From Candidatus Alistipes stercoravium (GTDB taxonomy: Bacteria; Bacteroidota; Bacteroidia; Bacteroidales; Rikenellaceae), in the NCBI GenBank assembly GCA_019119615.1, contig DWWQ01000011.1:1-64000 (forward strand): DNA of 64,000 nucleotides, in the 5' to 3' direction. Position numbers and translations under genes: made by a program. The first letter of the stretch is position 1. The number at the start of each line of letters is the position of its first letter. A model generated the notes under the pieces. The model made no database searches. It had not been told where the DNA came from and worked only from the letters and a program-made list of their open reading frames with translations. This document shows positions 16,893-25,134 of this stretch, piece after piece.

Positions 16893-17960
16893 ATGAATTC
16901 CGTAACCTTTCTGATGCCGGCCCCGGGCCCGCGGCCCGTCGGCGGCTACAAGGTGGTCTGCGAATACGCCAACCGCCTGGCGGCCACGCACCACGCCGTG
17001 CATATCGTCTACCCGGCCGCAGCGTGCCCCGAGCGGCTGACGTGGCGCGGGAAGCTCCGCGCCGCCGCCCGCTACCTCTACTACCGGCTTACGGGACGCT
17101 ACTCCGTGAAGGGGTGGTTCCCGCTGCACAAGGGCGTCCGCGAACACTTCGTCCGCACACTGGCCCCGCACCGGCTGCCCCGCACGACGTGCTACGTCGC
17201 CACGGCCATACAGACCGCCCGGGCCCTCAAGGCGTACCGCGCACCCGGCATCCGGAAGTTCTACCTCATCCAGCACTTCGAAAACTGGGAGTTCTCCGAC
17301 GCCGAGGTGCTGGAGAGCTACCGCTACGGCTATCGGAACATCGCGATCGCCTCGTGGCTGCAACGCCTCGTCGAGGCGGCCGGGGCGCCGTGCGAACTGA
17401 TCCACAACGGTTTCGACTTCGGCTTTTTCCGCATGAGCGTCGATTACACCCGCAAGGAGCGCTGCCGCGTGGCGATGCTCTACCACACAAGCGAGTGGAA
17501 GGGCTGCCGCTACGGATTCGAAGCCCTGCGGATCGTCAAGGAGCGCTGCCCGGAGCTGAAAGCCTCGATCTTCGGCGTGCCGCCGGCGCCGGCACTGCCC
17601 GACTGGATGGAGTACTTCCGCCAGCCCGACCGCGAGACCTTCAACCGGATCTACAACGAGGCGGCGATCTACCTGGGGCCGAGCCTCACCGAAGGGTGGG
17701 GCCTCACCGTCGGCGAAGCGATGATCTGCGGGGCCGCGGTGGTCTGCACCGACAACCGGGGTTACCGCGAGATGGCCATCGACGGCCGCACGGCCCTCGT
17801 GGCTCCCGTGGGGGATGCCGCGGCGCTGGCCGAACGGATCCTCCGCCTGATCGGAGACGACGATGAGCGCATCCGCATCGCCCGCGCGGGGCACCGCTAC
17901 ATCCGGCGCTTCACCTGGGAGGCCGCCTATGCGAAATTCGAACGGCTGATCGACGCCTGA
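16893..17960 (+). CDS. Glycosyltransferase family 4
   Basis: A 355-residue GT-B transferase. The N-terminal glycine-rich loop is PGPRPVGGYKVVCEYANRL. The C-terminal retaining-GT4 signature GPSLTEGWGLTVGEAMICG contains the E-x7-E pair, followed by VVCTDNRGYREM. Such enzymes often use rhamnose, glucose or mannose donors. Here rhamnose is a reasonable guess given rmlACDB, but it is inference. A 100-bp GC-rich spacer separates it from the preceding GT2. Confidence 0.87.
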   Translation: MNSVTFLMPAPGPRPVGGYKVVCEYANRLAATHHAVHIVYPAAACPERLTWRGKLRAAARYLYYRLTGRYSVKGWFPLHKGVREHFVRTLAPHRLPRTTCYVATAIQTARALKAYRAPGIRKFYLIQHFENWEFSDAEVLESYRYGYRNIAIASWLQRLVEAAGAPCELIHNGFDFGFFRMSVDYTRKERCRVAMLYHTSEWKGCRYGFEALRIVKERCPELKASIFGVPPAPALPDWMEYFRQPDRETFNRIYNEAAIYLGPSLTEGWGLTVGEAMICGAAVVCTDNRGYREMAIDGRTALVAPVGDAAALAERILRLIGDDDERIRIARAGHRYIRRFTWEAAYAKFERLIDA

Positions 17961-18107
17961 CCCGGCGGCCGGCCCACCCCCCCGACAGGCCGCCCGCCGA
18001 AGCAGGCCCCCGCCGGCCCGACCTCTGCCGCACCCGCTCCGGGGCCGCCCCGCCGCAAGTTGCATCCGGCCCGATCCCGCAGCCCCCCCCAACAACTCCG
18101 CCCGAAG

Positions 18108-19163
18108 ATGATCCTTCCGATCCTGCTCTGTTTCCTGCTGGCCGTGGGATGCTCCTACGTCCGCTTCCCCTCGCCGGCCGCCCGACAGCGCACCTACCTG
18201 CTGCTGGGGGCCGGACTGATCCTGCTGGCCGTCTTCAAGCAGGGCGAGGGGCTTCCCGACTACCAGGGTTTCGTCGAGAACATCGAAGGCAATGCGGAGA
18301 CGACCCTCGAGATCAAGGAGCCCGCCTTCTTCGCCATCCGGTGGATTGCCGACCGCTTCCCCGGGCAGCGGATCCTCGTCGCCCTGCTCCTCTACGCCCT
18401 GCTGGGCATCACGACCAAGCTCGCGGCCATCCGGCAGCTCACCGACCTGTGGTTCCTGGCGCTGGCCGTCTACATCAGCAACTTCTACATGCTCCACGAC
18501 CTGATCCAGGTCCGGGCCGGCGTCGCCTCGGGGCTCCTCCTGCTCTGCATCCGGCCGCTCCAGGAACGCGACCTGCGCCGCTTCCTGCCGACGGCCCTCG
18601 CCGCCCTGCTGTTCCACTACTCGGCCGTCGTGATCCTCCCGCTGTGGCTGCTCAACCCCCGGACCTTCCGCAAATGGTTCTGGGCGGCGCTCATCCCCGC
18701 AGCCGGCCTGCTCCACTTTGCGGGACTCGACCTGCTGGCACTCGCCACGCACCTCCCGATCCCCGGCATCCAGGTCAAGATCGAGGTCTACCGGCAGATC
18801 ACCGAGCTGGGCCTCAACGGCTGGGACGCCTTCGACCCCTTCGCCGCAACCTTCCTCGCAAGGGTCGGCATGCTCTACCTGCTGATCCTCTGCCTCGAAC
18901 CCCTGCAGCGGCACAACGTCTACACCCGCCTGCTGCTGAAGATCTACGCCGTGGCCCTCGCCTCGTTCCTGCTGCTGGGCAACGTCCCCGTCGTCGCCGC
19001 GCGGACACGGGAGCTGCTCTCGATCGTCGAGATCGTCCTGCTCCCCTCGCTGACCTACCTGGGACGCCCCCGCTGGCTCACCCGCGCGATACCCGCGGCC
19101 TACAGCCTGCTGATCCTGCTGCTGCTCGTCTTCGGCAACCACCTGCTGGACCGCGAACTTTAA
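18108..19163 (+). CDS. EpsG-like O-antigen/capsule polymerase (Wzy role)
   Basis: A 351-residue, strongly hydrophobic protein with about nine to ten predicted membrane helices. The pattern GEGLPDYQGFVE after the second helix fits the EpsG family (short loop with D-Y after a charged stretch). EpsG proteins act as Wzy-type polymerases joining repeat units at the periplasmic face. No other polymerase candidate was seen in the locus. The start at 18108 was chosen because the preceding codons are Pro/Arg-rich and would spoil the first helix. Confidence 0.75.
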   Translation: MILPILLCFLLAVGCSYVRFPSPAARQRTYLLLGAGLILLAVFKQGEGLPDYQGFVENIEGNAETTLEIKEPAFFAIRWIADRFPGQRILVALLLYALLGITTKLAAIRQLTDLWFLALAVYISNFYMLHDLIQVRAGVASGLLLLCIRPLQERDLRRFLPTALAALLFHYSAVVILPLWLLNPRTFRKWFWAALIPAAGLLHFAGLDLLALATHLPIPGIQVKIEVYRQITELGLNGWDAFDPFAATFLARVGMLYLLILCLEPLQRHNVYTRLLLKIYAVALASFLLLGNVPVVAARTRELLSIVEIVLLPSLTYLGRPRWLTRAIPAAYSLLILLLLVFGNHLLDREL

Positions 19164-19172
19164 ACTCCGCCT

Positions 19173-20054
19173 ATGCAATCACCGGCCCCCATCGCCATCC
19201 TCCTCTCCACCTACAACGGAGAGCGTTACCTCGCCGCACAACTCGACTCGCTGCTCGCCCAGAGCTGCCGCGGGTGGTGCCTCTTCATCCGCGACGACGG
19301 CTCGAAAGACGCGACCTGCGCCATCATCGACGCCTACGCCCGCCGCCACCCCGCAAGGATCCGACGCCTCGACGACCGCGCGGGCAACCTCGGGTCGGGC
19401 CGCTCGTTCATGGCCCTGCTCGCCGCCGTCGAGGCCGACTACTACCTCTTCTGCGACCAGGACGACGTCTGGCTGCCGGAGAAGGTCGAACGGCTCTACC
19501 GGAAGATGCGGCAATGCGAGCAGGCACAGGGCGACCTTCCGCTGGGCGTCTTCAGCGACCTGCGGGTCGTCGATGCCCGGCTGCGGACGATCGCCCCCTC
19601 GCTGTGGGCCTATTCGGGCATCGACCCCCGCAACTGCCGGGACCCCTACCGGATGATCCTCTACGGCTGTCCCCTCTTCGGCTGCGCGACGCTCTTCAAC
19701 CGCGCGGCCCGCGAACGCCTGCTGCCCTACCCGGGATGGAAATACCACGACCTGTGGACGGCGCTGGTCCTCGCGGGGGTCGGACGGCTCGACTACCTCC
19801 CCGAGCCAACCATCCTCTACCGCCAGCACGGCGCCAACGTCACGGGGGCCCACGGGGCCATCGACCGGCAGCACTACCTCCGGCGCCTCGCGCGCCTCGG
19901 GGAGACGCTTGCGGACCAGCGGGCCAAGCTGCGCGCCTTCCGGCAACTGCCCTATGCGGTCAGCATCCCGAAGATCGTCGGGATGAAGCTCCTCAAATGC
20001 CTGAAAACCCTGCTCAAAGACCCCGACCATGGAAAACCGGACGGTTCTCATTGA
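19173..20054 (+). CDS. Glycosyltransferase family 2, rhamnosyltransferase-like
   Basis: A 293-residue GT-A enzyme. AILLSTYNGERYLAAQLDSL near residue 8, FIRDDGSKDAT, and the metal-binding YLFCDQDDVWLPEKV near residue 90 match the subgroup that includes RgpB-like and WbbL-like rhamnosyltransferases. That specificity fits the rmlACDB genes but was not tested. Its 3' end overlaps the HAD gene by 26 nt, indicating tight translational coupling. Confidence 0.85.
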   Translation: MQSPAPIAILLSTYNGERYLAAQLDSLLAQSCRGWCLFIRDDGSKDATCAIIDAYARRHPARIRRLDDRAGNLGSGRSFMALLAAVEADYYLFCDQDDVWLPEKVERLYRKMRQCEQAQGDLPLGVFSDLRVVDARLRTIAPSLWAYSGIDPRNCRDPYRMILYGCPLFGCATLFNRAARERLLPYPGWKYHDLWTALVLAGVGRLDYLPEPTILYRQHGANVTGAHGAIDRQHYLRRLARLGETLADQRAKLRAFRQLPYAVSIPKIVGMKLLKCLKTLLKDPDHGKPDGSH

Positions 20055-20694
20055 CATCTGCGGCACGCTGTTCGACTCGAACACGACGCTCGACTTCCTC
20101 GACTTCCTCCTGTGCTCGCGCTCCTACCGCCTCCTGCGGCGGATGGCGCGGAGTCTGCCGTGGCGCGCATTCAACCGCGGCTTCCGCCGCCTCACGGGCC
20201 GCGACCCGACGCGGGAGATGCTTCTGCGCCACCTGCGGGGCTACACGCGGCAGGAGCTGGCGACGGCCGCCGAAGCCTTCTACGAAACGTGCCTCGCCGC
20301 CCGGATCCGCCCGCGCCTGCAGGAGATCGTCGCCGAGGTGAAGGCCGCGGGCTACGAACCCTGCCTGGCCTCCGCCACCCTCGACTGCATCGCCCGCACC
20401 GTGGCCCGGCGCTGGGGGATCGGCCGCTGCTGCGCCTCCGAGCTGGACTACGACGGCGACCGCTGCACGGGGCGCCTGCGGCGGGACCTGCTGGGCCGCA
20501 AACTCGAATACCTCAAGGAGGCGGGGATCCACCCGCCCTTCGCCATGACCATCACCGACGACCGCTCGGACATGCCGCTGCTTCGCCTTTCGGAGCGCGT
20601 GCTCGTCGTCGCCCGCCGCAAGCGGGCCGCCCGGTGGCGCCGGACGCTGCGAAAAAACCGAATCACCCGTTACCAAATCCTATGCTGCAACTGA
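20029..20694 (+). CDS. HAD-superfamily protein (HAD-IB-like) with altered motif I
   Basis: A 221-residue HAD fold protein with an alpha-helical cap. Motif I reads DICGTLFDSNT (Asp9). The second Asp normally required in phosphatases (DxDGT) is Cys11. Motif IV, ITDDRSDMPLLR, is intact. The second Asp acts as general acid/base in phosphatase members, so activity may differ from a plain phosphatase. It sits between a glycosyltransferase (26-nt overlap) and an unusual membrane protein, which suggests a shared step in building or modifying the lipid-linked sugar. Family level is fairly certain; substrate unknown. Confidence 0.75.
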   Translation: MENRTVLIDICGTLFDSNTTLDFLDFLLCSRSYRLLRRMARSLPWRAFNRGFRRLTGRDPTREMLLRHLRGYTRQELATAAEAFYETCLAARIRPRLQEIVAEVKAAGYEPCLASATLDCIARTVARRWGIGRCCASELDYDGDRCTGRLRRDLLGRKLEYLKEAGIHPPFAMTITDDRSDMPLLRLSERVLVVARRKRAARWRRTLRKNRITRYQILCCN

Positions 20695-21509
20695 CCATGT
20701 CCCGACTTTTCTTCTACGTTCCCTTCCTCTACCTCTACCACACCCGCCAGCGGAGCCTCCGCAAGCTCCTCTCCTGGGCGCTGGTCTACCTGATACCCGC
20801 CTGCATGCTGGCCCTGATGCAGGGAGGCTTCTCGCTGCGAACGCTGGCTGCCGTCGTGCTGGGTGCCGTCCTGATCTACGACTTCTACGAAACGGGCTAC
20901 ATCCAGAACGACACCGAGACAATCAAGCGGGAGAAGGCCCCTTCGATGCGCCTGCAGCCCGATGAGCTCGCCTACTACGAACGAAACACGGAACTCATCT
21001 ACGGCTGGCGGCTGCTGCTCGGAGCGCCGCTTGCCGTCGGACTGATCCTGCTCGTGCCGCGCCCGTGCCCCTTCGTTGTCGCGGCACTATCCATTCTGGT
21101 CGTCTACCAGTTCTACAACTCGGTCCGCAGCCGCTGGAACCTCTACCTCTACGTCCTGCTCATCACGCTCCGCTACTGCACCCCGCAGCTGCTCTTCATC
21201 GAACAGCTCGACCCCGCGCTGCTCGCCGCCTCGTTCTTCGCCTACCCGCTGGCCAACATCCTCGAACGGGCGTCGTTCCCCAAATTCCGTATCGGCTTCA
21301 TGCAGCGTCTGATCGGCGGCAAGGAGGGGATCCCCGCCTTCCGCATCCGCTACTACGCGGTGCTGCTCGTCATCACGGCCGCGATCGCCCTCTTCGACGA
21401 CGGGTTCGACCTCCGCATCTGCCTGCTGTTCGCCTACTACCTGGTGGTGCGCATCCTCTTCCGGCTGCTCAACGCCCCGGGCAAAGGCATGTTCATCTAC
21501 TACAAATAA
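20682..21509 (+). CDS. Polytopic membrane protein of unknown function (possibly UbiA-like)
   Basis: A 275-residue protein with about seven to eight hydrophobic helices. After the second helix there is a conserved-looking polar loop, YETGYIQNDTETIKREKAP, where UbiA prenyltransferases carry an Asp-rich NDxxD motif. This suggests, but does not prove, a diverged UbiA fold that would bind polyprenyl phosphate. An in-frame ATG at 20697 is an alternative start. The upstream ATG was kept because neighbouring genes also overlap. It is adjacent to the HAD protein; UbiA-type transferases paired with phosphatases are known in decaprenyl-phosphoryl sugar synthesis. Confidence 0.6.
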   Translation: MLQLTMSRLFFYVPFLYLYHTRQRSLRKLLSWALVYLIPACMLALMQGGFSLRTLAAVVLGAVLIYDFYETGYIQNDTETIKREKAPSMRLQPDELAYYERNTELIYGWRLLLGAPLAVGLILLVPRPCPFVVAALSILVVYQFYNSVRSRWNLYLYVLLITLRYCTPQLLFIEQLDPALLAASFFAYPLANILERASFPKFRIGFMQRLIGGKEGIPAFRIRYYAVLLVITAAIALFDDGFDLRICLLFAYYLVVRILFRLLNAPGKGMFIYYK

Positions 21510-21520
21510 ACCGCGCCGCC

Positions 21521-22336
21521 ATGGATTTCTCCGTCCTGATCTCCATCTACCGCGGAGAGTCGCCCGCCTACTTCCGCGAGGCCCTCGACAGCCTCTTCGC
21601 CCAGACGCTCCAGCCCGCGGAGATCGTGCTGGTCCGCGACGGCCCCCTCACGCCGGAGCTGGATGCCGTCATCGCGGAGTACACCGCGCGCCACCCGCTC
21701 TTCCGGATCGTCCGCAACGAGACGAACCTCGGCCTCGGGCCCGCGCTGGCCCGGGGCGTGCGGGCCTGCTCGCACGAATACATCGTCCGCATGGACACCG
21801 ACGACATCATCCCCCCGGAACGCTTCGCCAAGCAGATCGCCCGTCTGGAGGAGGGCTACGACGTGGTGAGCTGCTGGTCGCAGACCTTCGAGGGGGATCC
21901 CGCCCGCGTCATCGCCGTAAAGCGCCGCCCCGAGCACCACGAGGAGATCCTCCGTCTGGCCCACCGCCGCTCGCCCGTATGCCACGCCGGATCGGCCTTC
22001 CGCCGCAGCGCCGTGCTCGGCGCGGGCAACTACGAAGACCACCCCTACTACGAGGATTACGATCTCTGGGTGCGGATGCTGCTCCGCGGCTGCCGCTTCT
22101 ACAACATCCAGGAGGTGCTCTACTATGTGCGGACCTCGCGCGCGATGATCGCCCGCCGCGGCGGCTGGAAGTACATGGTCCGCGAGATCGGCTGCTTCCG
22201 CCGCTTCTACCGGCTGGGATTCTACTCGCTGGGCGACCTGCTGCGCAACATCGCCACGCACTCCGCGGTCCGCATCCTGCCCGTCGGCGTACGCGCCTGG
22301 GCCCTGAAAAAGATCTGGAACACCAAACAACAATAG
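21521..22336 (+). CDS. Glycosyltransferase family 2, AmsE-like
   Basis: A 271-residue transferase. The start at 21521 places the GT2 core at the N-terminus: SVLISIYRGESPAYFREALDSL, VLVRDGPLTPELD, and the metal-binding motif RMDTDDIIPPERF near residue 90. The C-terminal part EDYDLWVRML is typical of amylovoran AmsE-type and similar beta-glycosyltransferases. It is the third GT2 enzyme of the locus and comes directly after the unknown membrane protein. Confidence 0.85.
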   Translation: MDFSVLISIYRGESPAYFREALDSLFAQTLQPAEIVLVRDGPLTPELDAVIAEYTARHPLFRIVRNETNLGLGPALARGVRACSHEYIVRMDTDDIIPPERFAKQIARLEEGYDVVSCWSQTFEGDPARVIAVKRRPEHHEEILRLAHRRSPVCHAGSAFRRSAVLGAGNYEDHPYYEDYDLWVRMLLRGCRFYNIQEVLYYVRTSRAMIARRGGWKYMVREIGCFRRFYRLGFYSLGDLLRNIATHSAVRILPVGVRAWALKKIWNTKQQ

Positions 22337-22338
22337 CC

Positions 22339-22917
22339 ATGTCTGAAAAACAGTTGAGCCCGACCTTCCGCCTGCTGCGGGCCGTGGGCATGAACTACTC
22401 CGAGGAGGAGTACGGCGACGTCAGCCTCGCGCGGGCCGCGGGACGCTTCTTCGGCAACCTCTACCACGCGCTGTTAGTGAGTATGATGGACTGGTGGATT
22501 CTCGAACCGGTCAATCCGCGCCTGCTGCGGCCGCGCCTGCTGCGGGGCCTCGGCTGCCGCGTCGGCAAGGGGGTCTTCGTCGGCGACCATGTGCGCATCG
22601 ACCTCAACCATGCCGACCGGATCCGGATCGAAGACCACGTCCACATCGCCGCGGGCTGCCGCCTGCTCTGCCACCAGCGCGACCTGCGGGATTATTACGT
22701 CGGCGGCGACTACGCCCGCCTGGGATACCGCTACGGGGAGATCCGCCTCTGCCGCGGCTGCCTGATCGGCATGGAAAGCTTCGTGCTGCCGGGGGTAACC
22801 GTCGGCGAGGGGGCCATCGTCGGCGCCGGGTCGCTCGTAACGAAGGATATTCCCGCCTGGACCATTGCGACGGGCCGCCCGGCGGCCGTCGTGAAACATA
22901 TTCCCGAAAAACCTTAA
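22339..22917 (+). CDS. Hexapeptide-repeat acyltransferase (putative O-acetyltransferase)
   Basis: A 192-residue left-handed beta-helix transferase. The hexapeptide repeats run from about residue 70 (GCRVGKGVFVGDHVRIDLN) through IRIEDHVHIAAGC to VLPGVTVGEGAIVGAGSLVT near the end. A hydrophobic helix around residues 45-60 may bring it to the membrane. The His in LCHQRD may be catalytic. It probably acetylates a sugar of the repeat unit using acetyl-CoA. Its gene starts 2 nt after the preceding GT2. Confidence 0.82.
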   Translation: MSEKQLSPTFRLLRAVGMNYSEEEYGDVSLARAAGRFFGNLYHALLVSMMDWWILEPVNPRLLRPRLLRGLGCRVGKGVFVGDHVRIDLNHADRIRIEDHVHIAAGCRLLCHQRDLRDYYVGGDYARLGYRYGEIRLCRGCLIGMESFVLPGVTVGEGAIVGAGSLVTKDIPAWTIATGRPAAVVKHIPEKP

Positions 22918-22929
22918 CCCCCGCAAGCC

Positions 22930-23778
22930 ATGAACATCCTGACGTTCGACGTCGAGGAGTGGTTTCACCTGCTCGACAACGACTCCACGCGCTCCGCGGC
23001 CGAATGGGTCCGCTACCCGGTGCGCATCTACGAAAACATGGAGCGCATCTTCCGGATCCTCGACGACACGCACACCCGCGCGACCTTCTTCGTCATCGGC
23101 TGGATCGCCCGCACCTACCCCGATCTGGTGCGCCGCATCGCCGAGCGCTACGAGGTCGGGAGCCACACGATGAACCACCAGCTTGTCTGGCAGCAGGACC
23201 GCGCGGCCTTCCGCGAGGATGTCGCCTCCTCGGTCCGGCTGCTGGAGGATATCACCGGCAGGCGCGTGCGCTGCTTCCGCGCCCCGGGATTCTCGATCCG
23301 CACGAGCGAGGCCTGGGCCTTCGAGGTGATCCGCGAATGCGGCATCGAGATCGACTGCTCGGTCTTCCCGGCACGCCACGCGCACGGAGGCATCCCCTCC
23401 TACGGGCGGGCGCAGCCGAGCCTCATCCGCCATGCAGGGGTCGAGATCAAGGAGTTCCCGATCAGCACGAAGGAGATCGGTTCGCACCACATCGTCTTCT
23501 CGGGCGGAGGCTACTTCCGGCTCTTCCCCTACGGGCTGATCCGCCGCTGGGCGCGCGAGCAGCCCGACTACCTGATCTCCTACATCCACCCGCGCGACCT
23601 GGATGCCGGGCAGCCGATGGTTCCCGGGCTGCCCCTGTCGCGCAGGTTCAAGTCCTACGTCGGGCTGAAGGGCGCCGAGCGGAAACTGCGGCGGCTGCTC
23701 ACCGACTTCCGCTTCGTGGATCTGGAGGAGGCGGACCGGCAGACCGACTGGCGGCGGGTTCCCACGATCCAACTGTAA
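22930..23778 (+). CDS. Polysaccharide deacetylase (NodB/CE4-like, DUF3473 type)
   Basis: A 282-residue enzyme of the CE4 deacetylase fold. The metal-binding Asp lies in TFDVEEWFH at residues 5-13 and the two His in VGSHTMNHQ (about residue 80). CFRAPGFSIRTSEAWAF continues the barrel. The DVEEWFH start is typical of the exopolysaccharide and exosortase-associated DUF3473 subgroup. It has no signal peptide, so it probably works on cytoplasmic, lipid-linked intermediates and removes N-acetyl groups. It is the last gene of the locus; its stop codon lies inside the terminator stem. Confidence 0.87.
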   Translation: MNILTFDVEEWFHLLDNDSTRSAAEWVRYPVRIYENMERIFRILDDTHTRATFFVIGWIARTYPDLVRRIAERYEVGSHTMNHQLVWQQDRAAFREDVASSVRLLEDITGRRVRCFRAPGFSIRTSEAWAFEVIRECGIEIDCSVFPARHAHGGIPSYGRAQPSLIRHAGVEIKEFPISTKEIGSHHIVFSGGGYFRLFPYGLIRRWAREQPDYLISYIHPRDLDAGQPMVPGLPLSRRFKSYVGLKGAERKLRRLLTDFRFVDLEEADRQTDWRRVPTIQL

Positions 23779-23819
23779 AAAGAGAGCTCCGACCCTTGCG
23801 GGTCGGAGCTCTCTTTTTA
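23776..23819. terminator. Bidirectional terminator between polysaccharide locus and kdsC operon
   Basis: A perfect 20-bp stem (left arm 23776-23795, right arm 23800-23819) closes a 4-nt TTGC loop. The arms begin with A-rich and end with T-rich tracts, so the structure works as an intrinsic terminator on both strands. It lies between convergent genes. Confidence 0.93.
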
Positions 23820-23833
23820 CGGCCGGCGGCGGC

Positions 23834-24379
23834 TTACCGCGAGGCGACAAGCGACGAGGGCGTTACGCCCATCGAGTCGCGGGCCCAGTCGCCGCGGGCA
23901 CGCAGCACCTGTTCGACGATGTCGCGCACGGCGCCCTCGCCGCCCCGGAACTCCGAGACGTAGCGCGACGCCTCGATCACCTCCGACGCGGCATCGGCCG
24001 GACAGACCGGAATCCCCACCTCGCGCATGCACTCCAGGTCGGGAATGTCGTCGCCCATGTAGATCGCGCAGGCGGGGTCGATCCCCTCGCGGTCGAAGTA
24101 TTCGCGCAAGGTCCGGATCTTGTCCATGCAATCGAGGTAGTAATCCTTGACACCCAACATTTTGAGACGGTGTTCGAGCGTGCGCCCGCGCCCGCCCGAG
24201 ATGATGCAGACCTTGTAGCCCAGCTTGATGGCGTAGGCCAGGGCGTAGCCGTCCTTGGCATTGTAGCGGCGGATGAAATCCCCGTCGATCGTCGGGATGA
24301 TACCCCCGTCGGTCATCACGCCGTCCACGTCGAACACGAACGCGTTGCAACGTGCTATATCTTCCTTGAAGTTTCCCAT
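23834..24379 (-). CDS. kdsC: 3-deoxy-D-manno-octulosonate 8-phosphate phosphatase
   Basis: A 181-residue capless HAD phosphatase that releases phosphate from KDO-8-P for lipid A-core synthesis. Motif I FVFDVDGVMTDGG (Asp17, Asp19), IISGGRGRTLEHRLKMLGV (motif II region) and MGDDIPDLECM (motif IV) are typical of KdsC. The start at 24379 was chosen for the family-like N-terminus; the frame is open further upstream. It overlaps the DUF2520 gene by 25 nt and is the last gene of a minus-strand operon. Confidence 0.93.
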   Translation of the reverse strand: MGNFKEDIARCNAFVFDVDGVMTDGGIIPTIDGDFIRRYNAKDGYALAYAIKLGYKVCIISGGRGRTLEHRLKMLGVKDYYLDCMDKIRTLREYFDREGIDPACAIYMGDDIPDLECMREVGIPVCPADAASEVIEASRYVSEFRGGEGAVRDIVEQVLRARGDWARDSMGVTPSSLVASR

Positions 24380-25134
24380 ATGTGATTGCTTATCAACTTG
24401 TAAATCTCCTGTAAGGACGGTTGCTCCCCGAGCAGGGCGAGGTGGCGCTGCTGCGTGGCAAGGTCGCCGCGCACGGCGGGACCGGTCTGCACATCGGCGG
24501 GCGATGCCGCATCGCACGCCTTGCGGGCCGTCTCCATGACCAGCGGCTTGAGCACCCCGAAGTCGAGGCCCGCGTCGCGGGCCAGCCGCTCGCCGAGGGC
24601 GTACATGTGGTTGGCGAAGTTGCAGGCGAAGACCGCCGCAAGGTGGATCCGCGCCCGTCGGGCCGAGTCGCTGCGCAGCACCCGCCGCGAGAGGCAGCGG
24701 GCGCAGGCCTCCAGCTCGTCGCACAGCGCGGGTGTCGAGGCCTCGATGAAGATCGGGATCTCCGCGAAATCGACCCGGCGACCCCGCGTGAAGGTCTGCA
24801 TCGGGTAGAAGACCGCGCGGCGGGCATAGCGCTCGGGCAGCGCCTCGAGGGGCACGCAGCCGGCCGTATGGACCACGGCGGCGTCGGCCGGCAGGGGAAG
24901 CTGCGCGGCGACCTCCGCGACGGCGCGATCGCTGACGGCGATCAGGTACAGCTCCGCGCGGGCCAGCCGCGCGGCATCGCCGCACCATGCGGTGCCGGCG
25001 AGCGCCGCGACCTCGCGGCCCCGCGCCTCGTTGCGGGCGAAGAGCTGCACGAGCTGCAGCTCCGGTGCGGCGGCCACGGCCACGGCGAGCGATTCGGCCA
25101 GGTTGCCGCTGCCTATGATGACAATCTCTTTCAT
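24355..25134 (-). CDS. Rossmann-like and DUF2520 domain protein
   Basis: A 259-residue protein with an N-terminal nucleotide-binding fold (IVIIGSGNLAESLAVAV, residues 4-20) and a C-terminal helical DUF2520-type domain (from about residue 125, with FACNFANHMYALGERLA). It resembles the pyrroline-5-carboxylate reductase/6PGDH structural group, but the substrate of this family is not established. In Bacteroidota it is often found next to kdsC, as here. Its start overlaps the end of the YihY-like gene by 4 nt and its end overlaps kdsC by 25 nt. Confidence 0.82.
   Translation of the reverse strand: MKEIVIIGSGNLAESLAVAVAAAPELQLVQLFARNEARGREVAALAGTAWCGDAARLARAELYLIAVSDRAVAEVAAQLPLPADAAVVHTAGCVPLEALPERYARRAVFYPMQTFTRGRRVDFAEIPIFIEASTPALCDELEACARCLSRRVLRSDSARRARIHLAAVFACNFANHMYALGERLARDAGLDFGVLKPLVMETARKACDAASPADVQTGPAVRGDLATQQRHLALLGEQPSLQEIYKLISNHIWETSRKI

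Noticed and set aside
16752-19178. Minus-strand frame opposite the glycosyltransferase and polymerase genes
   Set aside because: It is antisense to recognised genes with GT4 and EpsG-like features, and its composition is typical of a shadow frame.
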